Part shown: in pieces, positions 21,333 through 32,264 of the stretch
Layout: the number at the start of each line of letters is the position of its first letter
How positions within the stretch are numbered: position 1 is the stretch's first letter
Origin: Coix lacryma-jobi var. lacryma-jobi
Taxonomy: Eukaryota; Streptophyta; Magnoliopsida; Poales; Poaceae
Assembly (NCBI GenBank): GCA_009763385.1
Contig: CM019822.1
Span: forward strand, 29,630,842-29,694,841
DNA: 64,000 nt
Reading direction: 5' to 3'
Made by a program: the position numbers and the translations under genes
Notes under the pieces: generated by a model
Database searches by the model: none
What the model was told of the DNA's origin: nothing
Seen by the model: only the letters and a program-made list of their open reading frames with translations

Positions 21333-22836
21333 ACATGTATTACCTCTGTTGTGTTATGGTCTATCTGGAAATTAAGAAATGATCTATGTTTTCAGCATAC
21401 GGACTGGAGGAGCATGGATATGCTGCTTTTCAGGATTGTTGGGCTTCTACAGAATTGGCTAATTCTGTGCCCGGTAGAGAAGCAAAACATGTTAAAAAGC
21501 TCTTTGAAGAAGATAAAAACTGTGATGAAGGAACTTCTTTGGCTACCAGCACTACCGGAGACAGGCTCTTCGCCGAGGGTCCGAGGCTTTGCCGAGGGCC
21601 AAAACTCAAGCTCCAGCGCTCGGCACAAAGGGGCTCTCGGCAAAGAGCCTCTGTGCTGAGAGCCGAGCACTCGGCAAACCTCGAATTTGCAAACAGCTCC
21701 CTTTGCGTCGTTACCTTTGCCGAGAGCCCCAGGAGCATTTTTTTTTTATAAATGCTTTGCCGAGAGCCCTGGCCCTGGCTCCCTCTTTGCCGAGGGCTTT
21801 AGGAGGCTCTCGGGAAAGAGTATTATTATTTTTTGTTTTTTTGCTCCTATTTTTTCCTGGGGCCTTGCTACAGTACTATAAGCCAAGATTTCAAATTTGG
21901 TGTATTTTCCATACATCTTGCTATATTTCACACATTTTCTTTAATTTCTTGATTTTTTCGCGAGACGCACGTTTGAACTGTGGGTGCATAAAATAATGAA
22001 ACTCAGTGATTCGAAAAATGATATTCATTCTTCCGAGGGTATTTCGACGTCGTATCGAGGGACATACGCGGAAACTCGACCGTCTCGTGCACGAGACACG
22101 GCGACCAAGTTACGTGAGATTGGATTTAAAATTACTAAAAATACAAACGAAGTCAAAAAAATCATGAAAATGGACGGGAGACCTTGACATCGCATGTAGA
22201 GGCTATGAAAAAAATTTGGGAATATTTGGAGCAAGTGGTGGCGCAAGATGGTTGAAACCCTAAGATTTTCTTTGCCAAGAGCCGCCCGGGACCCTCGGCA
22301 AAGCCTTTGCCGAGAGCCCGATAAATGGCTCTCGGCAAAGGCTCGTTTGCCGAGAGGATTTTTACCGAGAGCTCTTTGCCGAGAGCTATGCTCGGCAAAG
22401 CCTTTGCCGAGGGCCTTAGAGGCTTTGCCGAGCGCCTCTGGCCCTTAGTAAAGAGCCCTTGTCCAGTAGTGCAGACATTGTCTAAAAATTCCACTGCGGG
22501 AAATACACAGTGGATGCTGATCTGGAGTGGACGGAGGTGGTGGCCAACGACTATCTCATAACTTGTCTCCCTCGTCTCCGAAGCTTGGCGGATCTCCTGA
22601 TCACCAGATGAGAGCTTCGTTTTCGACTTGTTATGTCTAGCTTGTTGCTTTTTCTTGCTGAGATTTTGTGTGGGTCTCCGTAGTTGTTCTCTGTCCTGGA
22701 TCTATGGTTGTGTCCTGTTGAACTCTGCTTTGACTAGGGCAGAGTATCCTAGTTTTGTAATCAAATGATGTAACAAATGTTTGGTATTTTGGTTTTAATT
22801 GAAAGGCTGGGGCTTTCAGCCCTTAAACTCTAAAAA
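21333..22836 (+). mobile_element. 5'-truncated LINE in copy A, itself interrupted by a CACTA element
   Basis: A 7-bp direct repeat ATTTACC (21,326-21,332 and 22,837-22,843) flanks it. The left part codes for the end of a LINE reverse-transcriptase ORF: in the frame around 21,351 one reads LWSIWKLRNDLCFQ and LLQNWLILCP, the typical C-terminal zf-RVT neighbourhood. The right part (22,475-22,836) is a LINE-like 3' UTR ending in an A-rich tail. Without the inserted CACTA element the LINE is about 580 bp. Copy B lacks it. Confidence 0.75.
21550..22471. mobile_element. Non-autonomous CACTA transposon, 922 bp
   Basis: It starts CACTACCGGAGACAGGCTCTT and ends with the inverted match to CACTACTGGACAAGGGCTCTT, with a 3-bp target duplication CAG on each side (21,547-21,549 and 22,472-22,474). 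Many subterminal TTTGCCGAGAGC repeats occur in both orientations near both ends. No transposase frame is present. It sits inside the LINE. Confidence 0.9.
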
Positions 22837-22959
22837 ATTTACCGTTTGCAAAACTTTTTTGAGTCGTTGTATAAACACATTTTTCATTAATAGGATTTAG
22901 AAAGAGTTTATCGACCCTGTAACCAGTAAGCAGTGCTTGTAGTAATTGCATGACGAACT

Positions 22960-23250
22960 TGTTGATTGTCAATTTGTGTATCCTATTTGCTTTAGACAAC
23001 TATGGTTATTGATTTCCACTACTTGTATATTGTCGATTTAGGTTCTTTGATTAACGTATTTGCATATTGTTAGTTAGGTTGTTATTTAACGTATTTATAG
23101 ATTGTCGATTTTTTGTTTTAGTGCAGATGACATGTAGATTTGTCATGTTTTGCATAAACTTGTTAGTCGTTGGTTTGCACCTATTGTGATGCATTTGTAG
23201 ATAGTCCTTTTGCCTCTTACCACAAAAGCTTGGATTTTGTCAATTTGAGC
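22960..23250. repeat. TAGATTGTCGGTTT-type repeat at the right end of copy A
   Basis: Degenerate TGTAGATT, ATATTGTCGATT and TTTGCACCTATT units; the matching block lies at 27,930-28,190 in copy B. Confidence 0.6.
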
Positions 23251-23726
23251 TCTTTTATCTTACGAAAATATGTCTCTACCCAATATCTTAAGGAAAATGT
23301 GAGCCACAACATGCAACCGCATCTCTTAAGTGTTGACCATCACCGGTTGGAAGGAAAGCTCTTTGCCCAACAAAATTAAGAGAAGATGTCTAGAGTGGTG
23401 TTGTGCTAGACGAGATGTTCCATCTCCACCACCTATTGAGAAGATGTCTTGCCCCCCTTGATTTTTCATGTTGTCTTCATATTTTTGTTACAGAAATAAA
23501 AATGCATGGTTAGTCCATTAACTTGTTAGCATGTATCACTTTTGTCCATCAACATTAAAATTGCATTTTTTGGTTCAAAATGTTGTTTAGTGAGGCATAA
23601 ATAGTTCATACCTCATCGTTTTATTATTTTTCCAATGTGGACCATACACCATACCATGTGAGCTTGTTGTCCCATGACATCTTGGCAAACCCCGCTAACC
23701 CATTTGGACATTTCACTCCCTAATAT

Positions 23727-23789
<63 letters not shown>

Positions 23790-24379
23790 GTGACCATGGC
23801 AGAGGCAACCACGGTGCAGCGGCAAAGGAGGGAGGGAGAGGGAGTCGGTGGCGGTGGAGTGAGCGGGTGTCCATCGACTAAATGAGCGACGAAGCAGCAA
23901 TCGACAAAGGAGGAGGTGCTCTTGCGTGCATCGGCCATGGATCTATGTCGGCTACTTGGCACTGTCGGTGCTAGATCTGCTACTAGAAGGAGCGAATCAA
24001 CTTCATTGTTGGCAGCAACTTTGGTTAGATATGGTCCCCTTCCCTTGATCACTTGCAATGAGTCCCATCCATTCAAAGTGGTGGTGCGGGTTGTGAAGAA
24101 ACTGAGTGCAAAGCAAGTCTTCTATTGTTGCCCGGTGTACAAGGTAAGATTGATGTTGTACCCACCCTGTTGGTTTACATGTGTCCCTTTATTTGGCTAT
24201 TGACATGCTTTTGATGTGCTAGTCAACATAGTCATAGTAGCAGAAGTAGATGTCCAGACTGAAGTTGTCGGTAAGCCCCTCAAGCCAGCGAGGTGAAGGT
24301 GAAGTAGACCTCAAAGTTGAAAGAATTGAGAGTAGCCCCTTGAGCTCGCAATGATGTCAAAGATGTCGACGAGGCCCTC
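23251..24379. other. Spacer between duplicate copies; no gene
   Basis: It contains a long CT microsatellite and short frames only. A 95-codon frame near 23,916 has no recognisable motif. Confidence 0.45.
23731..23786. repeat. (CT)28 microsatellite
   Basis: An uninterrupted 56-bp CT run. Confidence 0.97.
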
Positions 24380-24960
24380 TTACGGCAAATAATATCTTGC
24401 TTGTCCATTTGTACATTTTCTTTGCACATTGTCAGGTTCCATTTAAAGAACATGTATATTGTGGATTTCACTCTTTGCTTAACATATTTACAAATTGTCG
24501 GTATGCAACCATTTATTAACGCCATAGTACGTAGATTGACAATTTGCAACCATTCATTAATGTCTTGATAGATTCTCGGTTTCCATTATGAGTTGCTAGT
24601 TCATATATATTGGTTAACAAAATTTATAGTTTGTCCTTTCACCCTCTTACAACAATTGACAAAGACTATCTTGCTTGTCCATTTCTACATTTTTCTTTTC
24701 AAATCGTCAGGTTCCATTTAACGAACTTGAAGATTGTTGGTTTTCACCTTTTACTTAATGCATTTACAAATTTTCGGTTTGCAACCATTTATTAGTGTCT
24801 TGGTAGATTGTCGATTTACATCCATTCAGCCCATTAACGCCTTGGTAGACTGTTTCTATTTTGGGAACTTGTACACTGCCAGTTCACATATATTGGTTAA
24901 CAAATATGCAGTTTTGTCGTTTTGTCGCCCTCTTACAACAAAGACTATCTTGCTATCAAG
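24380..24960. repeat. TAGATTGTCGGTTT array block at the left end of copy B
   Basis: About two units with the same landmarks: AATATCTTGCTTGTCCATTTG, CAACCATTTATTAACGCCAT and CATATATTGGTTAACAAA. It corresponds to the block at 17,300-17,875 before copy A. Confidence 0.75.
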
Positions 24961-25887
24961 ACATTTCATGGGGAATTTATTAAAACTAAATTTTATTGTG
25001 GATGTTTTAGGGGTTTTTTTTATAAACTAGGTCAAGGAAATTATAGACTTAGAAAAGAAACAAAATAAGCTACATATTTTTTGGAATGGGGCTAGGGAAC
25101 CCTTTGTACATGTTGGGTGTCTTATGACTTTGTTATGTCTAGAGTAGTAAAGTTTAAATTTGGTGATTTTCTACGTGAAAAGAGTCTATATATTATGTTA
25201 CTATATCAAGAGTTTTTGTCTCTTAGATTTAATAATAGAACTGGTCGAATTGATATTGCGCATAGCCTTTTTAACTTCATGCTGGACTAATTTTTTTTTT
25301 CATTTGAGATGTTGAAACAGAAATATGTTGACTCTGAAAAACATGATTTTGTACAATAACTCATGAATACAGATATTTCCTATTTCTGATACGTATTATG
25401 GACCGAGATTGGCACGCCGCTGTGTAGACATTTCAAAAATTCTCTGCACGTCTATACTCTATACCTATTTCTTTTAGGCCCGGCCTAACCGTGTGCCGCA
25501 GGGTCGTCCGTCTTCGCCCGGTTGATCCTTGTTCTCCACTCCGCACATCATCAATTCATCTTGTTGCCAGCAAGGATGTCTATAAACGACAGACACTACA
25601 CATAGGCGCAGTACTCGGATTCCACGGGAAGCGATGATCAGATCAGACTCGGTACAGCTAATAACGAGCACACGCTAGCGGCTGCCCGACTCGGAACCAC
25701 AACACACCAGAACAGCTAAATAATTATTATCAAACAAAACATCCAGACGATTAATAACCATCTGATGAGAAACATGAATGGCGAAAGAAACTAATGACTA
25801 TTCTTAGACGAGATGATGATCCTCCGGCCTGATGAAGCAGATCCAGACCGCCTCTCCTTGTGCAGCTGCAGCTAGCTCTTGATTATA

Positions 25888-26551
25888 TTATTCGTCTTCC
25901 ACTGATGAAGCAGGTGGCGTTGCCGCCTGGCTCGTGCTTCCGGTCTCCTCCTCCTCCTCCTCCTCGGCCTCGTCCAGCTCCTTGATGAATCCCCTGATGC
26001 TCTCCTCCAGATCCTCGTAGCCCTTCCCTATTTCCTCCGGTGTCACGGCTGGCAGCGGGGCGGCCACCTTCTTTGTTTCAGATTTGTTCTGAGAGAAAGC
26101 AAGGAGAGGATCGATGCAGAGACAGATTAGTACAGTAGTAGATTATACTCAGTTGCAGCATTGCCTACATATGATTATTATTATGGTCACTGGAAGTAAT
26201 AAAAAGAAAAAAAGAAAAAGATGTGCTTACATACGTACCTCCAGCTCGGAGCTTTCCGTCTTCTTCCCCGTAGGAAATAGAATGTCCATCTTCTCTAGCA
26301 GCGCTGGGAGCTGCGTGTGCATGGCACAGACAAACAGATGTGGAGATTTTGTTAGTATTACACTCAATTAATTAATTTTTTTCCGTTCTCTTGAAGTCGA
26401 ATTATGTATTCACAATCAACAACCGTGTAGTGATTACTGAAGTAGATTTTAGTTAAGTGACCAGATAGCCGACGTTTACCTGATTGTAAATAATGTCATA
26501 CTCTTTGCTGCACATGGCTACCCTCTCCTTGGAACTATCTTCCAGCGACAT
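25888..26551 (-). CDS. Small charged protein of unknown function, copy B (three exons)
   Basis: The exons on the minus strand are 26551-26480, 26310-26239 and 26088-25888. All junctions are GT-AG and phase 0, giving 114 aa. It begins MSLEDSSKERVAMCSKEYD and ends ATPPASSVEDE. It matches copy A exon by exon: LPALLEKMDILFPTGKK in exon 2, and NKSETKKV, PLPAVTPEEIG and DLEESIRGFIKELDEAE in exon 3. It differs in a seven-Glu run coded by a GAG repeat and in a longer Ala/Pro/Ser tail. The predicted charge is more acidic than in copy A. The family is unknown to me. A third ancestral copy may lie elsewhere in the genome. Transcription is likely from the TATA box at 26,663-26,670. Confidence 0.75.
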
Positions 26552-26662
26552 CGTACGGGTTAACTCACTAAGCACCTATCTTCTACGTTCTACTTTGTGT
26601 TTGAGCCTGTAACTCACCTCTCTGGATCTGGCTACTCTGAATTTTGAGGTGACGGAGGTGGT

Positions 26663-26670
26663 CTTTTATA
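26663..26670 (-). promoter_or_regulatory. TATA box of small gene copy B
   Basis: TATAAAAG on the minus strand, 112 bp upstream of the ATG, in the same context as in copy A. Confidence 0.6.
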
Positions 26671-27451
26671 GACCTAGCTTAGCCAGCTTTACTGTTGGGG
26701 TGGGAGGTGTGGCTGTCACCAACGTAACCACACCCAGGTTCGAGTTGTCTTCGACTCAAATTTTATTATCTTTTTTCTTAATAATATAAAACCATATAGT
26801 TTTCATTAGTTTGGTCTCATTTTATATAGTTTTTGCTATGAATCTAGATATATATTATGTCAAGATATATTATAAAAACTATATATGCATTTAGAAAAAG
26901 CTAGAAAGAATTATTAAAATTTGAAATTGAGTGAGGAGTAGAAGGTACTTTTTTGTTTGTGTGATTCTTTTTTCTAAGGAAAAAAAAACGAATCTGTGTG
27001 ATTTTTGAAATGCATAAGACTATAGGAGAAGCATGAAAAAAAAAAGCATAGGCCGGGGAACTGCATGCTGTTCTACCACGAAGAGGTAAAAGATTTTTTT
27101 CCCCTGAGATTAATTACGTCCCTTTTCTGTGCAAAAAGATAATTAATCAATACTATATATTGTGAGCCAGCTGCATAATCCTCACGTGCACGCCGCTAGC
27201 GGTTAAACTAGCGGAGCATTGTACACGCTAGCGTCACACGATTATGGAGGCCTGAAGCGTTAAGCTTGCATGGACGCGCCTTGCATTTTCAGGACCGCAG
27301 GATGCAACCAGAAGTCCACAAGGACGGCATGCAGACCCCGGCGCCGTCACCACTCGCGGCTCCGCGCGACCGTTGCCCGTCACTCGAAACGGAAGCGTTT
27401 TGCGGGGAAGAGTGGACGGCCAGACGACACGTTAAATTCTTTCGAACGACT

Positions 27452-27628
27452 TAGGGCGTGTTGGTTTTTTTAAAAAAAATCTAATTAAATTTAATAAATT
27501 CGTCTAGCGAATTAGTCTTCGGCTGATAAATTACTTTTATAATTATTCTATTTTTAATATACTAAATTAGGGTCACAAAATTCGATGTGACATGACTAAA
27601 ATTTTGCTAGTAAAACGAACACCCACCT
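27452..27628. mobile_element. 177-bp MITE specific to copy B
   Basis: It starts TAGGGCGTGTTGGTTTTT and ends AAAACGAACACCCACCT (imperfect inverted ends), flanked by ACGACT at 27,446-27,451 and 27,629-27,634. Copy A has one uninterrupted ACAACT at this place. Confidence 0.65.
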
Positions 27629-27929
27629 ACGACTCGCAGCGGCAGCGCCGACGCCGTCTAGATTCCCCGCTCTTCGTTCATGTCATCGTCTCTTCTTTGT
27701 GTTGCAAAAACAAAAATGTAATGATGTGCGTGCTAGATGAACAAATTAAGTGTGTTGAAACAGGTTTTCACGAGCCTTGATAGACTGTTAGAAGATTTCT
27801 ATAGTGAGCTTATATTAGATCAAAATTAAGATTTTCCGCGTATATTGGAGTTTGCTATTTTTTTCACAACTGTGTATAAACACGTTTTTCATTATAGGCC
27901 CCATAACCAGTAAACAGTTGCTTATGGAG

Positions 27930-28190
27930 ATTAGAGTAGTAGTTGCATGATGAACTTGTGGATTGTTAGTTTGTGTGTCTTAATTGCTTTTATGCAACTA
28001 CGGGTTATTGGTTTCTGCTACTTGTATAATGTCGGTTTGGTTTGGGTCCATTGCTTAACATTTTTGTAGATTGGCGGTTTAGACCGTTATTTAACGCATT
28101 TGTAGATTGTCAGTTTCAATGCAGGCGGCCTGTAGATTGTCATATTTTGTGTAAGCTCGTTACTCGTTGATTTGCACCTATTTTGTCATC
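27930..28190. repeat. TAGATTGTCGGTTT-type repeat at the right end of copy B
   Basis: Matches 22,960-23,250: TGTGGATTGTTAGTTTG, TTGTATAATGTCGGTTTGG, GCATTTGTAGATTGTCAGTTT. Confidence 0.6.
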
Positions 28191-29824
28191 ATTAATCATC
28201 AAAAGTGAATTAGAGGCCTAAATGCTTTCAGTGACATCTAGTGTCGAGTAGCCATATCCAACTATAGGGATGTTGAGGCTTTTCAGATCGTCTTCCATTC
28301 CTTCCTCTTTTGTTTCTTTTCAATTCGATTTGCCTTTCCTTTCATACCCATTTCCTTCTTCCATTTTACTTTATGCTAGCTTGTGTTGATGTATTCTATC
28401 TCCAATTTGTATTTTGTTGGGTGCACACCCACGCTCAGTTTCTTAGAGTTGCTCATAGGGATATTGTATGCTCACGTGTGTTTATTGTGGTAAGTGTATG
28501 CCCGTGTATGTTTATGACCATCTAATGTGTACTCTATTTTAAGAAAAAATTTGTTGCTTTCATTTTGAATTGCTCCAGTGCTGGAATTCTATATTGTGTG
28601 GTACATTTTGCATTGTTCTATTAGCGAATTGCCCTATAATATAGCATAACTGCGCTAGCAATGAAAATTTGTTGCCATATGGTAAATTTTGTATTGTATA
28701 TAGTGCTATTTTTTGCACTATTTATAGCAATGCCATTTTTTAGTTAAAATTATATTTTTGTTTTTTTAGATGCGAAAATATATTTCTCTGTGGTACGTTT
28801 TGGATTATTCTGTTTTATTTATTATGAAATGCTCTAGCTACAAATTATTGTTCAAAATTACATTTAATCATATTGTTCGTGGTATATTTTTTGTATTGCT
28901 CTGGCTCTTCTTTTTTTTGCGACTGTTGTATTGTTCTGGTTTTGGCGACGTATTTTGAATTGCTTTGATCTTCGTCCTTTTCATATAAATTTTATTGCAC
29001 TTAGAGCAGCTCTAGTGTAGGTAGAAATTGAACATGAGATGTGAAAATCGAACTTTCAACACTATAGTAGTCAACCCTCTCGCTGTCATAAGCAAAAAAA
29101 ATTGGCCTCCAGACACGTTCGACGCGAGGGACTAAAAAATTGGTACTCTTGGTTTGGTGTGTTTCTTCTGGCCTTCTTTTATGTACTCCTCCTTTCCTTT
29201 TTTTTCTTAATAATTCTTCGGTGCAGGCCCACCAAATCGAAGTCACCAAACGTTAATCCACTATGACGTTGTGCAGGCCAAAATCGATTGGACACTAGAG
29301 CCCTCCACTGAGACGTAACTAGGCCATCATTTTTTTTTCGCTGGGCCGTAGCTGGGCCGCCTAACCGTCCACTCAGCAACTATCCGGCCTCTACGGCTCG
29401 GCGCGCCACGTCATCAGGTCGTAGCGCGACCGAGCTACGCCGCAGGAGAGATGACACGGCTCTTCTTCGCTTCGGAATTTTCCGTTCCGAGGTGGGGAGA
29501 GTTCTTGCGGCATACGTTTCTTTGGAGAGAAAACAAAGAGCGAAGAAATAAAATCTCGTTACCGTCTTTACCGTGTGCACCAATTTGGGGAAAAGGGGCA
29601 AACCGGAACGCGGTTTCACACGGCGGCGGCGGCAGCGGCAGCGGTGCCGAGGCCCGAACTGACCTACCAGTCCTGATAAAAACCTCCTCTTCCCGCGGCA
29701 CGGACGGCATCGCGAGACGCACGCACGCACGCACGCGCATCGTGTAATTCCTCACGTACAGCGAGCCGCCGCCGTCGACAGGAGCGAGGGCGGCCAGCCG
29801 GAGAGAAGAAGAAGAAGAAGGAAG
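28191..29824. other. Intergenic region and promoter side of UBL5
   Basis: 28,550-28,960 is T-rich with a degenerate TTTTGTATTGCTCT-type repetition. From 29,400 the DNA becomes GC-rich and should hold the UBL5 promoter and 5' leader. An ACGTCA site near 29,408 and a short GCAC repeat near 29,718 are visible. No TATA box is clear. Confidence 0.4.
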
Positions 29825-30046
29825 ATGATCGAGGTGGTGCTGAACGACCGGCTGGGGAAGAAGGTGCGCGTCAAGTGCAACGAGGACGACACGATCGGCG
29901 ACCTGAAGCGGCTGGTGGCGGCGCAGACGGGGACGCGCGCCGAGAAGATCCGCATCCAGAAGTGGTACACCATCTACAAGGACCACATCACCCTCGCCGA
30001 CTACGAGATCCATGACGGCATGGGACTCGAGCTCTACTACAACTAG
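29825..30046 (+). CDS. UBL5: Ubiquitin-like protein 5 (UBL5/HUB1)
   Basis: This intronless frame of 73 aa has the full family length. It starts MIEVVLNDRLGKKVRVKCNE and contains DTIGDLKRLVAAQTG, IRIQKWYTIYKDHITL and DYEIHDGMGLELYYN, the near-invariant pattern of UBL5/Hub1. The family is known as a ubiquitin-fold modifier that does not end in a free Gly-Gly; it ends in a Tyr-Tyr motif and acts by non-covalent binding to spliceosomal proteins such as Snu66, influencing splice-site use. The ATG follows a purine-rich GAAGAAGAAGAAGGAAG leader. The strong GC bias at third positions is usual for grass genes. It is the only gene between the small-gene duplication and the ARF. Confidence 0.97.
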   Translation: MIEVVLNDRLGKKVRVKCNEDDTIGDLKRLVAAQTGTRAEKIRIQKWYTIYKDHITLADYEIHDGMGLELYYN

Positions 30047-30481
30047 TACTAGTAAGGCAGGAGGATCTCCTCGATCCGGCATGGGTGGAGAAGGATCACC
30101 GGAGTAATGTTCTCGGAAACTTCTATGTACGACGCGTGTTTTGTGATTTTATTTCAGAGCATGTTTCTCAGGAACTGAAGCAAACAAACGTGGGTTAAAT
30201 TCGAAATAATTGGGTCTTTATGAGACCGGCCAAGTTCGATTGACATGTTGATACAGTTGTGAACACTCTGATGTAAAGGTATTGGGTATAAATTTTAATT
30301 TGCTATACTACGTACTCGATTGCGTGTCGAATCGCTTCGTTTGTTCTAAGACTACAAGTTGAAGTTGTTTCTGATTTCTGCGTGGTTTCCAGGAGGAAGT
30401 CAAAGGAAGTCTATTCATGTTTGGTCGTGATCTCACTTTGCGAGATGGGAAAGGTACGCGCCCCTTTTCATTGAAGAGAAA

Positions 30482-31205
30482 ATTATTTTCTTAGCCTTAA
30501 AAAAAGTCCAGTTTAGTTTATTGGTTCTATTACTGTTGAACTTTGTTATTTGCCCTAAAACAAATTTTGCTTAGTTTCTTGGCTCTTCCGTTAGTTTGAG
30601 GAGCTAAACGGTATTAACTTGAACATGTAATAACTTTTTTCCCTTGGTGCCGCTACAGTAGACAATATATATCTTTCATGTTGCGTATTATCTATAATTT
30701 CTCAAAATATGATATAATGTAATTTGAGCATGAAATTATTATTATTATTTTATAATTTGGACATGACAATATGACACTAACCATTTGAAATGCATTTTTT
30801 AGATTAATTTGTTCATGTATGACCTAAACCTATCTTTAGATTAATTTGTTATCATTTTGTATGTGTGCACTTGGTTGCAATTATGGAATTTATATGTATT
30901 TCAAATGGTCAGTGTGGTATTCTCATGTCTAAATTATAAATTATAAAAAATAATAATGATTTTATGATCCAAAATATATTGCACCATATTTTGAAAAATT
31001 ACATAAAATATATGTATGGTCTACCCTTGCTATGCTAGGGTAAAAGAGTCATTTCACATACAAGATAACATTGTTAACTCCTTAAACTAATGAAAGGGTC
31101 AAAAAAAACTAAACATAGTTTGTTTTGTGACCAAATAACCAAGTTCAACAGAAATAGGGTAAAAAAAACTAAGCCGGACTTTCTTTTTTGACCAAAGAAC
31201 TAATA
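30482..31205. mobile_element. 724-bp foldback (palindromic) element 3' of UBL5
   Basis: The left part (AGTCCAGTTTAGTTTATTGG, CTGTTGAACTTTGTTATTTG) is repeated inverted at the right (CAAATAACCAAGTTCAACAG, AAACTAAGCCGGACTTTC). Inner segments such as CCATTTGAAATGCAT and ATTTCAAATGG also pair. The centre lies near 30,843. Target duplications are not certain. Confidence 0.7.
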
Positions 31206-31230
31206 TTTTATTCATCACTTTTCTGGATGG

Positions 31231-32264
31231 AAAAAACCCACTTTCCCTCCCTCAACTTTTGAGGAAGTCCGATTTTTCTTCCTTAATTTCAATACCGGAC
31301 AAACAACCTCCCTCAACTTTTGAATCCGTGCATTTTACCTCCCTAACTGGTTTTGGACGGTGGTTTTGCTATAGTGGTTTTACTATAGTAACAGTGGTTT
31401 TGTCTTTTTCTTTTTTTTATTTATTTTTGCTGAATTTTTGATAAATCATAGTAAATCACAGAAAAATCATAAAATAGAAAATCCAATTTTGTTGGACTCC
31501 ATATGAGTAGATCTATACAGTGAACATATAATATGGTATACTTAAGTACAAAGTTTTTGTTGTAGATTTAGATCTATGCTTTTTTATAATTAAAATAAAT
31601 TTATAACTAAGTTATACATGATTTAATGTGTATAATTTTTTTAATATAGTTGAAGCATACAATAATTAGTCCTCCATAAAAAATTGATCATAATTAGACT
31701 ATACAAACTGTAGCTATGAATTAATCCAAATAATTACAAAAAACATATTATCGTATGGAATTAATTGTAATAATTCATGGCTGTAGTTTCTATAGTCTAA
31801 TTGTGGTTAAATTTTTATGGTGAGATAATTATTGTATGCTTCAACTATATTAAAAAAATTATACTCATTGGATCATGTATAACTTAGTTATAATTTTTTT
31901 AGTTACAGAAAAGCATGGGTCTAAAGCTACAACAAAAACTTTGTACTAAAGTATACCATATTATATGTTCATTGTATATATCTACTCATGTGTAGTCCAA
32001 CAAAATTTGATTTTCTATTTTATGATTTTTCTGTGATTTACTATGATTTTTCAAAGATTCAACGAAAATAAATAAAAAGAAGAAAAAAAACAAAACCATG
32101 GTCACTGTAGCAAAACCACTATTACTGTAGCAAAACCACCATCTAAAACCGGTCAGGGAGGTAAAATGCACGGTTTTAAAAGTTGAGGAGAATAGTTTGT
32201 CCGGTTTTGAGAATGAAGAAGGAAAAGTGAACTTCTTGGAAAGTTGGAGGGAAACTGGACTTTT
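31231..32264. mobile_element. 1,034-bp palindromic Mutator-type foldback element
   Basis: The two halves are inverted repeats over nearly the whole length: CCTCCCTCAACTTTTG, GGTGGTTTTGCTATAGT, GTTGGACT and ATATAATATGGTATACTTAAGT all return inverted on the right. The centre is near 31,748. A 10-bp direct repeat TTCTGGATGG flanks it (31,221-31,230 and 32,265-32,274), close to the 9-10 bp duplications made by Mutator-like elements. There is no coding capacity. Confidence 0.8.

Larger units (their letters stand above)
18260..23230. repeat. Segmental duplication, copy A
   Basis: This segment aligns in order and orientation with 24,950-28,170. It shares the ATTTCCTATTTCT flank (18,690 and 25,380), the three-exon gene, its promoter, the GCGCCTTG and GGACGG.ATGCAGACCCCGG stretch (20,930 and 27,270), the GTCTAGATTCC block (21,157 and 27,657) and the TATAAACAC.TTTTTCATTA block (22,870 and 27,870). 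Copy A is longer because of a LINE tail, a Stowaway MITE and a LINE carrying a CACTA element. Confidence 0.85.
24950..28170. repeat. Segmental duplication, copy B
   Basis: The counterpart of 18,260-23,230, shorter because it lacks the LINE, CACTA and Stowaway insertions. It has its own 177-bp MITE at 27,452-27,628. Confidence 0.85.

Noticed and set aside
29003..29303. Possible MITE with GAGCAGCTCTAGTGT and ACACTAGAGC ends
   Set aside because: The inverted match is short and no flanking duplication is visible.
29435..30082. 215-codon minus-strand frame over UBL5
   Set aside because: Antisense shadow of UBL5 and its GC-rich leader.
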